64,000 nt of DNA, from contig NC_045146.1 of the NCBI RefSeq assembly GCF_008831285.2, positions 3,562,001-3,626,000 on the forward strand. The letters run 5' to 3'. This DNA is from Nymphaea colorata. Taxonomy: Eukaryota > Streptophyta > Magnoliopsida > Nymphaeales > Nymphaeaceae. Below the pieces are notes generated by a model that searched no databases, was not told where the DNA came from, and saw only the letters and a program-made list of their open reading frames with translations. The position numbers and the translations under genes are program-made. Every line of letters starts with the position of its first letter. Position 1 is the stretch's first letter. Of the stretch, positions 55,470-64,000 are shown piece after piece.

Positions 55470-55990
55470 ATGACATGCTCATATTTTGGTAATGTTTCAG
55501 GATATTTTGCTATTTTTAGTAATTTATATTTTATTGAATATAGTTAATGAGTATATGTATTCAATTGCTTGAGGTCCTATATATATTTTTTCACACCGCA
55601 TGATCTACATGTAAATATGAAGGAAAATTAATTTTCTAATTATTCAACACTTAGTTGTAAAAATATATTCAATATCAAGTTGATAATTTAATTGATTTAC
55701 ATTGTTTGGATTTTGCACCTTGATAGAGACAATAATAGTACGGAATAAAGGGCCCTATATTTTTCCTACATAATGTTTTATTTTCCTCTAAACTCTCCCA
55801 TTGAGTCCCCTTATCTAGTTTGGCAAATGCCTACATTAAACAAGAGGCTTCATCACTGGTATTGCACATATAGCAGCGCTGTGCTGCCAAAATTCTAAAT
55901 CAATGATCATAGAATGTAATTGGAGAAAAGTGACATTTGAGTAGAAAACAACCTGCCTGCATTTCTATGATAGCCACTGCATAAGATTTT
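55470..55990. other. Gene-free stretch
   Basis: Ordinary AT-rich DNA, no feature seen. Confidence 0.35.
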
Positions 55991-55994
55991 ATGG

Positions 55995-56790
55995 TGTGAG
56001 TGACCAAACATTGTTTGAAACAGTCATAGAAAACACGCAAAAAAAAAACATATTTAAAATATTAAAAATGATTTTCAGAAAAGGGCAAAAAAACACATTT
56101 TTTGCAAAAAAAATGCCGAAACGAAAAACGAGAAACAGACGCATCTTTCCGTGCTTTTTCGTGTTTTTTTTTTGTGTTTTTCTATGTACTTCTATATTTT
56201 TTTGTCTTTTCATGTTTTCCTACATTTTTCACGTTTTTTACATTTTTTATTACCAAATTTTTATTTTGAAACATAGTCACAAATATTGTTAACAGTTAAC
56301 AGGTTGTAGACAATGAATTTTTTTTTCTCGTATTTTTTAGAGAAGTTGAAAATCTCAGAAAAAATCGGTTTTTAGAAAATAAAAAGTCATACAAATTAGA
56401 AAAAAGTAAAATAAATGAAAAATGAACAGGAAAATATAAAAATTAACTTGATCAAATGATGTTTTAGTGATGAAGAATTCACTAACTTAAGTTGTAATTT
56501 TTAAGGCAAAAATAATGTAAACATAGCGAGAAAAATATGCGAGAAAATCATGAAAAAAGTTTTTTAAGAAAAAAGTAAAGAGATGGGTTTTTTTCATTTT
56601 CATTGTCTTTAATGTTTTTATTGGTTCTTTTTGGTAAAGACGGGTTTTTTGTAACTATGTTTTGAAATTTTACTTTTAAGATATTCTTTTTTGTTAATTA
56701 TTTTAAAATTTACTGAGGTTTCCCAAGAAAAACAACTTTCTTATATTATACCCGAGAAAAACCTACATCGATATTTGTGACTTTTGAAAC
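55995..56790. repeat. AT-rich dispersed repeat, copy B (diverged)
   Basis: Poly-A/poly-T rich. The phrase 'gaaacatagtcacaaata' (56269-56286) recurs inverted as 'tgtaactatgttttga' (56650-56665), and the right end has 'cccaagaaaaacaacttt ... gagaaaaacct ... tatttgtgac', as in copies at 29510 and 58090. The long frames over it (Phe-rich on one strand, Lys-rich on the other) are low-complexity artefacts. Confidence 0.4.
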
Positions 56791-57235
56791 ATCACTTTAA
56801 AATTTTGTATTCTTCATCTACAAATATAAGAAGATAAAAATTATAACTAAGTTGGGGGCGATTGCCAAAAAGCAAGTAGGAGCTTGCCAGGAAGTCCAAG
56901 ATTGGAAGTTAGCTGAAAATGAAGTAAAATTTTTGTAAATTTGAAAACTTTACAAATGGCACTCAATTATATGAAGTAATATTGAGAGACGTGCAGAACT
57001 GCCATATTAGGCTCCATAATTATAGTTGAAAACTTGACCAGTTTCTGTGATGGGTGAGAAAAAAATAGAAAATCTCCTTGAGTTTTTTTTCAGAAGGAAG
57101 GTTCTTGATTTTATGATGCCTTGAAATCTTGAAAAATCTCAACAAGTGTTATTTAGGCAGTGCCAAACATGAAAGCGTCAGTGGTTTGGGTCTGGCTATG
57201 TTTGACTTGTGTCAAACCCACTTAGGTAATTGTGA

Positions 57236-57525
57236 GCATGTTTCCCAGCATGTTACTATAGAACATGTTGTGAAAATTCTTTATAATGTCTAGAGAAATT
57301 TGTCATAGTATCATGCTCTACAGTATATTTCTACAATTGACATGCTTAACATGTTAGGGCAGTAACATGTTATTGTAGAAGTTAGACATGCAACTACAGT
57401 AATATGTTACCGTAAAACTTATGCAGGTATGGTACCATGTTTCTGTAGAACGTAGACTTGCTCAACATGTTCTGTTGTAATATGTTCAACATATTCTATG
57501 GTAGCATGTTGTACAGTAACATCAA
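57236..57525. repeat. Irregular minisatellite of AACATGTTACTGTAGAA-like words
   Basis: Words such as 'catgttactatagaacatgtt', 'aacatgttattgtagaa', 'atgttaccgtaaaa', 'accatgtttctgtagaac' and 'catgttgtacagtaaca' recur at about 20-40 bp spacing in both orientations. Confidence 0.5.
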
Positions 57526-58089
57526 GCATGAGATTGATGCAATAAGTAACACATGTAGACCAAAAGAATGACATTCTTCAGCCAACAATATACCTGCAAC
57601 TCTAAAATTTGCTGCATTTTCTCTGCTAAACAACACTGTGTTCCTAGTCCAATATCTTTTACATATCATAAAAGTATGAAATAAAACTTCGGTAGTCTTG
57701 GGAGTATGTGATGAGTGATGAATTAATGGATTTCAGAAACAGAGTACCTTGAGGCTTTAGGACAATATACAATAAAACTTATTAATGTTTTTGTTATTGT
57801 ATCAGTCCCATACTACATCCATATCTCTTCAGTTCAGTCTCAATTAATGATCATATGTCTTTACTTGATCTTGCATCAAGAATTTTGCCTTTCAATTGAT
57901 GATAAGACTTTGTTTTATGCTTTGGCCCTATAAAAGTAATTGCGTCTATCATGGCCTGGAAAGAAGTGAGTTAATCGTATTATAAAGAACAAAAGCATCA
58001 TAAAATCATCTCTCAACTACATCATTTGCCTGTTCTATTTTATCTTTTTAAGTTATACTCATACAAATGTCAGCACTGGCACATATATT
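57526..58089. other. Gene-free stretch
   Basis: AT-rich intergenic DNA; no feature recognised. Confidence 0.35.
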
Positions 58090-58385
58090 GAGAGAATTTT
58101 GAAAATCTTGTGATATTTATAAAAAAAAGTAAAATGAAAAATGGGAAAATCTCGCATTTCATGATTTTTTGTTAATTTCTTTGCGATTTTTGGCTACTTT
58201 TTTTGGCTTTCTCTTTTTGCGATTATTAGTTTCTCATTTGTTTGTTTTTCTCTAAATTTTTAGCATTTTTTATTTTCTTAAATTTCCAAGATTTTTCCTG
58301 ATTTTTTCACAAGAACAACAACTTTGCTGAAAAAGTCTCTAGAAAAACCTTACAGATACTTTCCCAAGAACGATTTGTGACAATG
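58090..58385. repeat. AT-rich dispersed repeat, copy C
   Basis: Best relative of 29510-29905: 'gggaaaatctcgcattt' on the left, and 'tttccaagatttttcctga', 'caacaactttgctgaaaaag' and 'cccaagaacgatttgtgac' on the right. Confidence 0.45.
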
Positions 58386-58611
58386 AATGTTTGGTTGAGG
58401 ACAATGAGAAGTTGAAACAGTATGAGAAGGGAGTAAACTTTTGATTGATCCAAAAGCATTTAACATGATACAGGGTCTATTGCACCATATCATAAGATAT
58501 AATGCGATACAGGTATGGTACACTCGTGCGTCTGGATACAAGGGGTAGCTTTCATAAATATTAATAGTTAGATATGGCATACCAACTTCAGGATACATAT
58601 AACATTGATAC

Positions 58612-58949
58612 TGATTCAAAATGAAAGCAGAACCAAATCTTGTAACTGGATCTAGTTTGTTTTTCATACTTGTAAATGGATCCAGATCCGTAATCCATCC
58701 CTTTCTCTATATAAAGGGACGTTGGTTCATTTTGTAGACAGTAAAAAAAAAGTTTAAAGAATGAAATGCAATCTCTTTTTAGTTTTCTCTGTTTTTCCAA
58801 TTAGTTTAGTCATTTGCTTAAAGAAGTTTGTTGTTTTTTTCTCTTCTGTTCTTCCCTTTCATAAGTCATAATTAGTGTTAAGCATAGTTTTAATTTAGTC
58901 TTGAATGCAGTTGGATTAAGATTCGTTAATCTTAATTCTTCTTGCATCA
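58612..58949 (+). repeat. 5' LTR of the short LTR element
   Basis: It starts TGATTCAAAATGAAAGCAG and ends TTGCATCA. It is closely similar to the 3' copy over its full length, with a few substitutions and small indels. It holds a TATA box (58708-58716). Confidence 0.9.
58708..58716 (+). promoter_or_regulatory. TATA box in the 5' LTR
   Basis: TATATAAAG sits about 100 bp into the LTR, a suitable place for the U3 promoter. The 3' LTR has TATATAGAG at the same place. Confidence 0.6.
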
Positions 58950-58951
58950 AT

Positions 58952-58963
58952 TGGTATCAGAGC
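58952..58963 (+). other. Primer-binding site of the short LTR element
   Basis: TGGTATCAGAGC, exact match to the initiator-Met primer consensus, two bases after the LTR end. Confidence 0.9.
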
Positions 58964-58978
58964 AAGACTTTACGAACA

Positions 58979-59262
58979 TGAGAGACCAAGTTCAGCAAAC
59001 CTTGCTCACCTTAGCAAGGTAGGAATCTGATTTATCTTATATTAGACAAGGAGTTGCTGCTTTAACGACTAAAGTGGATGGATTGGAAGCCTCTCTCGAT
59101 AGATCAATGGACGAATTCAGGGAAATGATTCGCTCGGCTCTGCAGAACGTGCTAATCGTTCATGGACTTGTTGTTGCAGACATTCATCCGACCATTGGCG
59201 CTTCTGACGCTGAAACGAGAAGAGGCGAACAGTCATCGAGGGTCCCCATCAGAGCCCCCTAG
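58979..59262 (+). pseudogene. Gag-like stub in the short LTR element
   Basis: The frame starts at an ATG shortly after the primer site (MRDQVQQTLLTLAR), is interrupted by TAG at 59021-59023, and continues to 59262 as ESDLSYIRQGVAALTTKVDG, LEASLDRSMDEFREMI and beyond. This is an amphipathic helical segment like the N-terminus of many gypsy gag proteins. There is no capsid core and no zinc knuckle. Downstream Pro/Gly-rich frames (59431-59730, 59767-60078) may be further eroded gag or filler sequence. Confidence 0.45.
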
Positions 59263-60250
59263 CGTTCGTCTGGAGGAAGTGGAGAACCAGTTGCTTCGTC
59301 TTATTTCCATTAACAGACGGAATCTACAGCCGTAGGTAGACTGGAGGCGAGGAATCCGGCCACCATTTCTCCGACCGGTGGAATAGCCGGAGGTACGAAG
59401 ACTAACAACCAGAAAGTTGCTGATCCACTCTTGGTTTGGGGGCAGAGGGTGTTGGAGATGACCATCGGTCGTTCGTCTGCCGGAATGCAATGGGTGAACC
59501 TTCCTTCAACTCAACAGCCTACGCTGCCAGCAGCCAGCCTTGCCATCGCCGTGGGTGGGCGACCGGTGGCGTGGGAGACGATGGCGACTCCGTTCCCTAC
59601 CGAAGGAAGTGCGGAAGATGCGGCAGGCAGTAGCGGAACCTTCACCTTTCAGCCTGCTCGTGTGAGAGACCTGGGGACCAGCTCTGCCCATGGAATCGTT
59701 GGCCGGCGGAGGACCGGAGGAGACAAGTAGCCGCCTTCCCCCCTCAGACGGGATGGTTGGGCAGCGGTGGGTGCCCCACTCCCGCCCTTTGGTTTGCCCC
59801 TTCCACCTCTGTTTGAGGCGGAAAGGGGGGAACTCGAGCGGCGCCTTGAGCTACAGCTCGAGGGTTTGGGCCGGTCCCTTTTGGGACAGGTTCAAGCCGA
59901 ATGGAGTTTTGGACATGATTCGGGTCTGCATCGTCTGATTCACGAGTATAGGGGTTTGAATCTGGGTTCAAACCAGTTCTTTCCACTATTTGAGACTGGA
60001 TCTGATTCGGGGATGCCCTTAAATCCTATCCAAGCTCGCGTTCCTTCTTCAAAGCCACCACCGAAGCTGCCACCTTGATCATCAACAAATGATAGTGAGC
60101 GGACCACCACTTTAGCATACACATGCGAGCGGTGGGACCTTTTGTTCAGCAGGTCCAAACCTTATCCAAACTCTCTAAGGTGAAGAATCATTTTGGCAGA
60201 ATGAAAAATTTAAACTCGTAGAGGACAACTCTTCTCCAACTCGGGGAGTC

Positions 60251-60580
60251 TGATGCAAAATGAAGCAGAACCAAATCTTGTAACTGGATCTAGTTTGTTT
60301 TCATACTTGTAAATGGATCCAGATCCATAATCCATCCCTTTCTCTATATAGAGGGACGTTGGTTCATTTTGTAGACAGTAAAAAAAAAGTTGAAAGAAAA
60401 TGCAATCTCTTTTTAGTTTTCTCTGTTCTTCCAATTAGTTTAGTCATTTGCTTAAAGAAGTTTGTTGTTTTTTTTTTCTTCTGTTCTTCCCTTTCACAAG
60501 TCATAATAGTGTTAAGCATAGTTTTAGCTTAGTCTTGAATGCAGTTGGATTTAGATTCGTTAATCTTAATTTTTGCATCA
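60251..60580 (+). repeat. 3' LTR of the short LTR element
   Basis: It runs from TGATGCAAAATGAAGCAG to TTTTGCATCA and is followed by the target duplication GATAC. Confidence 0.9.
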
Positions 60581-60585
60581 GATAC

Positions 60586-61008
60586 CAACTTTATTTTATG
60601 GAGGTAACCTTCTGTCTAGCTATGCATCTTGTCTTTCTTTTGCTATAATGCACTGTCAAGCCATGGTTCTTTGAAGGAGTGATTATCTACAGACGTGGTC
60701 AGACCTGTGCAGCATTTGATAGAAAGATATGCTGGCAGCCTGTTCTGACTGAAAATCTCCATCTCTCTCTCTTCTCTCTCTGTCTCTCTCTCTATATGTG
60801 TGTGTGTGAGTATGACCATTTCTTTCTTCTTGGTTACAAGAGTTCCTTTGGTATTTGGGATATCTGTACTTTTTTTGAATGATCACGCCCTAGACAACTT
60901 TTCAAAAGAGCAGTAGTTATATGATGATAATTTAATAGAGTGCAAATTTGTGTGGCAGTTTAAAGAATGAGCTGTTAAACCTGTGCTATCGAATTATTGG
61001 ATTCATTA
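60586..61008 (+). promoter_or_regulatory. Region upstream of the MDLNASP exon
   Basis: Contains a CT/TG microsatellite (60764-60808). A plausible splice acceptor TTTGTGTGGCAG ends at 60958. An in-frame TAA at 60976-60978 shortly before the ATG fixes the start. A 5' UTR exon probably lies further left, possibly beyond the inserted LTR element. Confidence 0.35.
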
Positions 61009-61131
61009 ATGGACTTGAATGCTTCACCTTTACCTGAAGATGATGAAGAGGAGCAAATTCTAGATGCTCCTGTGCAAGATGAAATCTATGAGGAAGAACA
61101 TGTAGAAACGGCAGTGGAGACTTTACGCAGG
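61009..61131 (+). CDS. First coding exon of an unidentified gene, DLNxxP (EAR-type) N-terminus
   Basis: The ATG at 61009 opens 41 codons: MDLNASPLPEDDEEEQILDA, then an acidic stretch ending ETLRR. The exon ends at 61131 in phase 0 before a consensus donor GTAAGT. Residues 2-7, DLNASP, fit the DLNxxP form of the EAR transcriptional-repression motif. Many plant proteins begin 'MDLNASP' followed by acidic residues, so this looks like a genuine conserved N-terminus, but which family cannot be told from one exon. The next exon is not in the window. The intron must be at least 2.8 kb and would include the decayed copia element at the right edge. No in-frame stop lies within the exon. Confidence 0.6.
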
Positions 61132-62470
61132 GTAAGTTCTAAGATGTGAAGCTTAGGACTCTTGGAGAATTTACCCTTTTGAATTGTACGTCTTCATATT
61201 TTCTAAAGCTATTCAATGGCATTCCTGATGGGTTTAAAGTTTAAACTATTGGAAACTGACTTTGTTAAAGCGTTCATAGTCAAATTTATGCTGTGTTAAT
61301 TTTATTGATATGCAATTTTGGTGTCTGCTGGTCTCAGTTGAGTAATAGCAATTTAGCAATTATCAGTTTTCGTGCTACTATTGACGATACTAACATTGAA
61401 ATACTTGTGTACTAATCTCATTCTCATCAACCCAAGTAACAGGCCAAAAAGGTCAAAGACTAATGCTCTCACAACCTAAATAACAATGTCAGAATAAGTG
61501 CATCAAAGTCCAACCAGTGCTTATAAAAAATGGAAAAGGAATATTACTGATCAGGATGCATAGAAAAGCATGAACAACAATAAGGCTTGCTCCCTCCTTT
61601 TATGGAACAAGAGAGAAGTGGAGTAGCGATTAGACCCTATAGAGCCTTTGGAACTAGTGTAAGGGCTGGTCAATCCCTTCAGAAGGTCCAATCTTGACCA
61701 GAAACTGAAATTATGTAAGTATACATGTATTTTCTTATATATAATTATATACTGAATAATATCTATAATTCTATATATACATATATATATATATATATCT
61801 ATATTTTTACTGTATATTTGTTTATAGCTTTATATCTGTGGGCCGTGGCTATAATGATAACGTTTAATGTTGCATTTATTTGTTCTCTTATCTTCCTTTT
61901 CTTGTAGTTTTTACTTCCGAATCTCTTAGTCCAGCTTAAGCACGCCTAGGGTTTTGGCGCTACTCATTCCCCATGCTCTGCCTGATGCTTCTAAATAACA
62001 TAGGTCCTTACATCAAAATTCATAATGAACAAAGCAGTGCCAGCTAAACATGATCTGAAACCATACCTTTCACTATATTAATTAAACTATGAAATCATGC
62101 TTTGGGAACCTGCTTGAGGCCATGCAAAACTTTTGCAAATAGAAACCTTATGCTTGGGAGCATGCATGCATAGGGAAAACATCCATACAAAGTCACTAAA
62201 GAGTAAAATCTCTATTTAGAAGTAAAGTCTCTATAGAAATTTAGAAAGGATTGTTTACATCAATTTTCATGGGATCCATTGCGGTTATAACCTATGCCAC
62301 ATGGGTAGGGGTATAGGAATGGACCACAATGTAAAACATTTTGATAAAACTTGGGTATAGGGACATTGCAGTGATATGTTTTTAAGCCAACACATATATT
62401 CAGTGTTTATATTCATAGAATATAGATTACTAAACAAAAGTACCAAAAATGTAGAAATACGAAAAGATGC
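61132..62470 (+). other. Probable intron, gene-free
   Basis: It follows a GTAAGT donor. AT-rich with a TA microsatellite (61760-61800). No exon-like frame with splice sites was found. 62150-62350 has no recognised similarity. Confidence 0.4.
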
Positions 62471-63360
62471 AACGGTTTGGCATTCTTATCTTGGGCATCC
62501 TAGCTCTAGGATATTGATGCATTTGAACAAGACTGCTTCTTTGTTTTCCTAAGTTTTTGTGATACTGATGACTCTTGTTCTTTGTGTTGTCAGCAAGATG
62601 CACTGTTCACCGTTTGAAAGTTCTAAGTTTTCTGCTGATTTTCCTTTCGAAATTGTTCATGTGGACTTGTGGGGGTTGGCACCAAGTTTATCTAGAGAAG
62701 GATATTGGTATTATTTATTGATTGTTGATGACCATTCAAAATTCTCTTCAATTTTTCCTTTAGCTAAGAAATCCGACACCTTCTGATGCGTAAAAACTTT
62801 TAAAAATATTGTGGAAAATCAGCTTGCACCCAAAATTATAATCTTCGTAGTGATGGTAGAGGCGAATTATTAAAATGGTGAATTGAGTGATTTTCTAAAT
62901 GAATTTTCTAAATGATTATGAAATCAAGAGATGAATTTCTTGCCCTCACACACCACAACAAAACGGTCTAGTTGAGTGCAATCATAGGCACATGATGATG
63001 CATGCGTCACTTGACAATAGTTTTTGGTATGATGCCTTTAAAAATGCTGTTCATGTCATTAACCGACTCCCTTCGTTTTAGCTTGAGTCTCCTTACAAAT
63101 TGTTGATGAAAGTGAAACCAGATTATCAATATTTATGAGTTTTTGGATCACATGTTACCTATATGTTGGGCCATATCCTTAATCAAATTATCTCAAAAAT
63201 CTAAATCTCATGTTTGTATTGGATATGGAGTTTGCTACGAAGGATATGCTTGTTTCAATCCAATCTCAAAGAAGACCATCATCTCTCATCACGTGGCATT
63301 TGATGAGACTAATTTTCTGTATCCCGAAAAGACTATTTGTGCTCCAGATATCTCCAAATA
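62471..63360 (+). pseudogene. copia-4 integrase
   Basis: Ordered pieces: TVWHSYLGHPSSRILMHL (zinc region with its His pair), 'CVVSKMHCSPFES', then 'PFEIVHVDLWGLAPSLSREG' with the first catalytic Asp and 'YYLLIVDDHSKFSSIFPLAK'. The second Asp region (62840-62870) is damaged. 'LPSHTTTKRSS' replaces PHTPQQNGV after a frame change. The C-terminal block 'CIGYGVCYEGYACFNPISKK' and 'IISHHVAFDE' is clear. Many stops. Confidence 0.72.
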
Positions 63361-63699
63361 GCTTGGAGCCAGAGAAATGACATCTAATTCTTTTACTCAT
63401 GGCACTATTATACAACTTCCAAATCCTATTCATGGGGTTTTCTCCCACCAAGCCCCAAGTGCTCATGGACCTGCACACAATGAGAGCTCCAACAACAATA
63501 TTGGAATGCCTAGTTCTTCTACCACCACACCTCAAGAGCAGAACCAGCATGCTGAAAATCCTCTTGAAATCAATCATGAACCACCACAGGCGCCACCTTA
63601 TGAGGACCCGCCATATGACCACATGATCCCAGGATGGAATGTCAACACCTAATGTGTCATTGTCTCTTCTAAAGGTTCATTATTCAAATGCAAATTGGG

Positions 63700-64000
63700 A
63701 TGAGGAACAACCAAAACCAACAGATGGATGCCATGCATGAAGAGATGTCCGCATTGAACAGAAATCAAACTTGGGAGCTTGTTCCTGAATCTGGAAATAA
63801 AAAAAATTGTCGGTTGTAAGTGGGTCAAGAAAAGCAAGCGGAATGTAGATGGATCTAAATCTTGCTTTAAGGCTCAACTAGTCACTAAGGGGTATAGCCA
63901 GCAAGAAGGAGTGGATTATTTTGAAACCTATATAGGCTTCTCATTTATGCCCACCACAGTTCCCACCTGAGCCTCGTTAGACTCTGTGGAAGTGGAAGGT
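63700..64000 (+). pseudogene. copia-4 reverse transcriptase, N-terminal start
   Basis: 'MHEEMSALNRNQTWELVPES' is followed, after a small frame change, by 'KKIVGCKWVKKSKRNVDGSK' and 'KAQLVTKGYSQQEGVDYFET', the conserved entry of copia RT. The sequence after FET no longer fits the family well, and a stop follows at 63968-63970. The window ends before any catalytic Asp. Confidence 0.75.

Larger units (their letters stand above)
58612..60580 (+). mobile_element. Short non-autonomous LTR retrotransposon with gag-like stub (TR-GAG/LARD type)
   Basis: A complete structure of 1969 bp: LTRs of 338 bp (58612-58949) and 330 bp (60251-60580) bounded by TGAT(G/T)CA...TTGCATCA, perfect flanking GATAC (58607-58611 and 60581-60585), a perfect TGGTATCAGAGC primer site at 58952-58963, and a purine-rich GGGGAG before the right LTR. 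The 1.3-kb interior has no protease, RT or integrase. It contains a gag-like N-terminal stub and GC-richer, Pro/Gly-rich DNA. Near its end 'LVEDNSSPTRG' resembles the last residues of gypsy polyproteins, so it may descend from a Ty3/gypsy element by internal deletion. Movement would need enzymes from another element. Confidence 0.88.
62471..64000 (+). mobile_element. Decayed Ty1/copia element, partial (copia-4)
   Basis: Only the middle of pol is visible, and it runs off the right edge. Integrase pieces come first (62471-63360), then a linker, then the RT start (63700-63970). No LTR, primer site or gag was found on the left, so the element is truncated or decayed there. Its level of damage (stops and frame changes every 100-200 bp) is higher than in copia-1 and copia-2, so it is the oldest of the plus-strand copies. 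Confidence 0.75.

Noticed and set aside
55996-56292. Phe/Lys-rich open frames on both strands
   Set aside because: Poly-A and poly-T driven, no domain; assigned to an AT-rich repeat.
59233-59490. Minus-strand Arg-rich frames within the short LTR element
   Set aside because: Antisense by-products of GC-rich interior sequence; the element's structure is on the plus strand.

Overview
The window is nuclear DNA of a flowering plant. It has few and widely spaced genes, is AT-rich between them, and is full of plant-type transposable elements: Ty1/copia and Ty3/gypsy LTR retrotransposons primed by initiator-Met tRNA (TGGTATCAGAGC sites), a LINE, tRNA-derived SINE-like units, and hAT- and CACTA-type MITEs. 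I cannot name the species. No rRNA, tRNA gene, CRISPR array, organellar or bacterial gene was seen.

Three host loci can be supported. (1) 7210-8463, minus: a single-exon CDS for a 417-residue protein with an AT-hook-like segment, one four-cysteine zinc ribbon of the kind found in plant J-proteins (but no J domain) and a charged, probably coiled-coil C-terminus. (2) 24311-25087, plus: a 258-residue protein with a C-x2-C ... H ... H putative zinc-binding module. (3) 61009-61131, plus: a first coding exon ending at a clean GTAAGT donor. It starts MDLNASP, which contains a DLNxxP EAR-type motif. Its intron runs towards, and probably contains, the copia element at the right edge.

Layout. 1-1721 looks like part of a long LTR (minus strand), inserted into the RT of an older minus-strand Ty3/gypsy element (1722-4407). 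4.4-9.4 kb is the zinc-ribbon gene and its flanks. 9.4-11 kb holds a MITE and short duplications. 11.0-14.3 kb is a degenerate tandem array with a period near 112 bp, about 29 copies. 16.2-21.3 kb is a complete copia element with identical 295-bp LTRs and ATTAC target duplications, but with a broken pol, inserted at the tip of a small MITE. 23.6-25.1 kb has a microsatellite, a duplication and gene 2. 25.2-28.1 kb is a decayed minus-strand copia. 32.9-38.1 kb is a second full-length copia (diverged 223/220-bp LTRs, TATAT duplications). 38-48 kb is AT-rich and gene-free with three MITEs. 48.1-50.1 kb is a decayed minus-strand LINE containing a solo-LTR candidate and a 132-bp CACTA MITE. 54.7-55.5 kb is a hAT-like MITE. 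58.6-60.6 kb is a short non-autonomous LTR element with perfect GATAC target duplications. 62.5-64.0 kb is a decayed copia running off the window.

The main story is transposon turnover: nesting, trans-mobilisation of defective copies, and premature stops of the kind expected from cytosine deamination. I found no evidence for a novel enzymatic or defence system. The least explained items are the 112-bp array, the J-less zinc-ribbon protein, the short LTR element and the SINE-like family.
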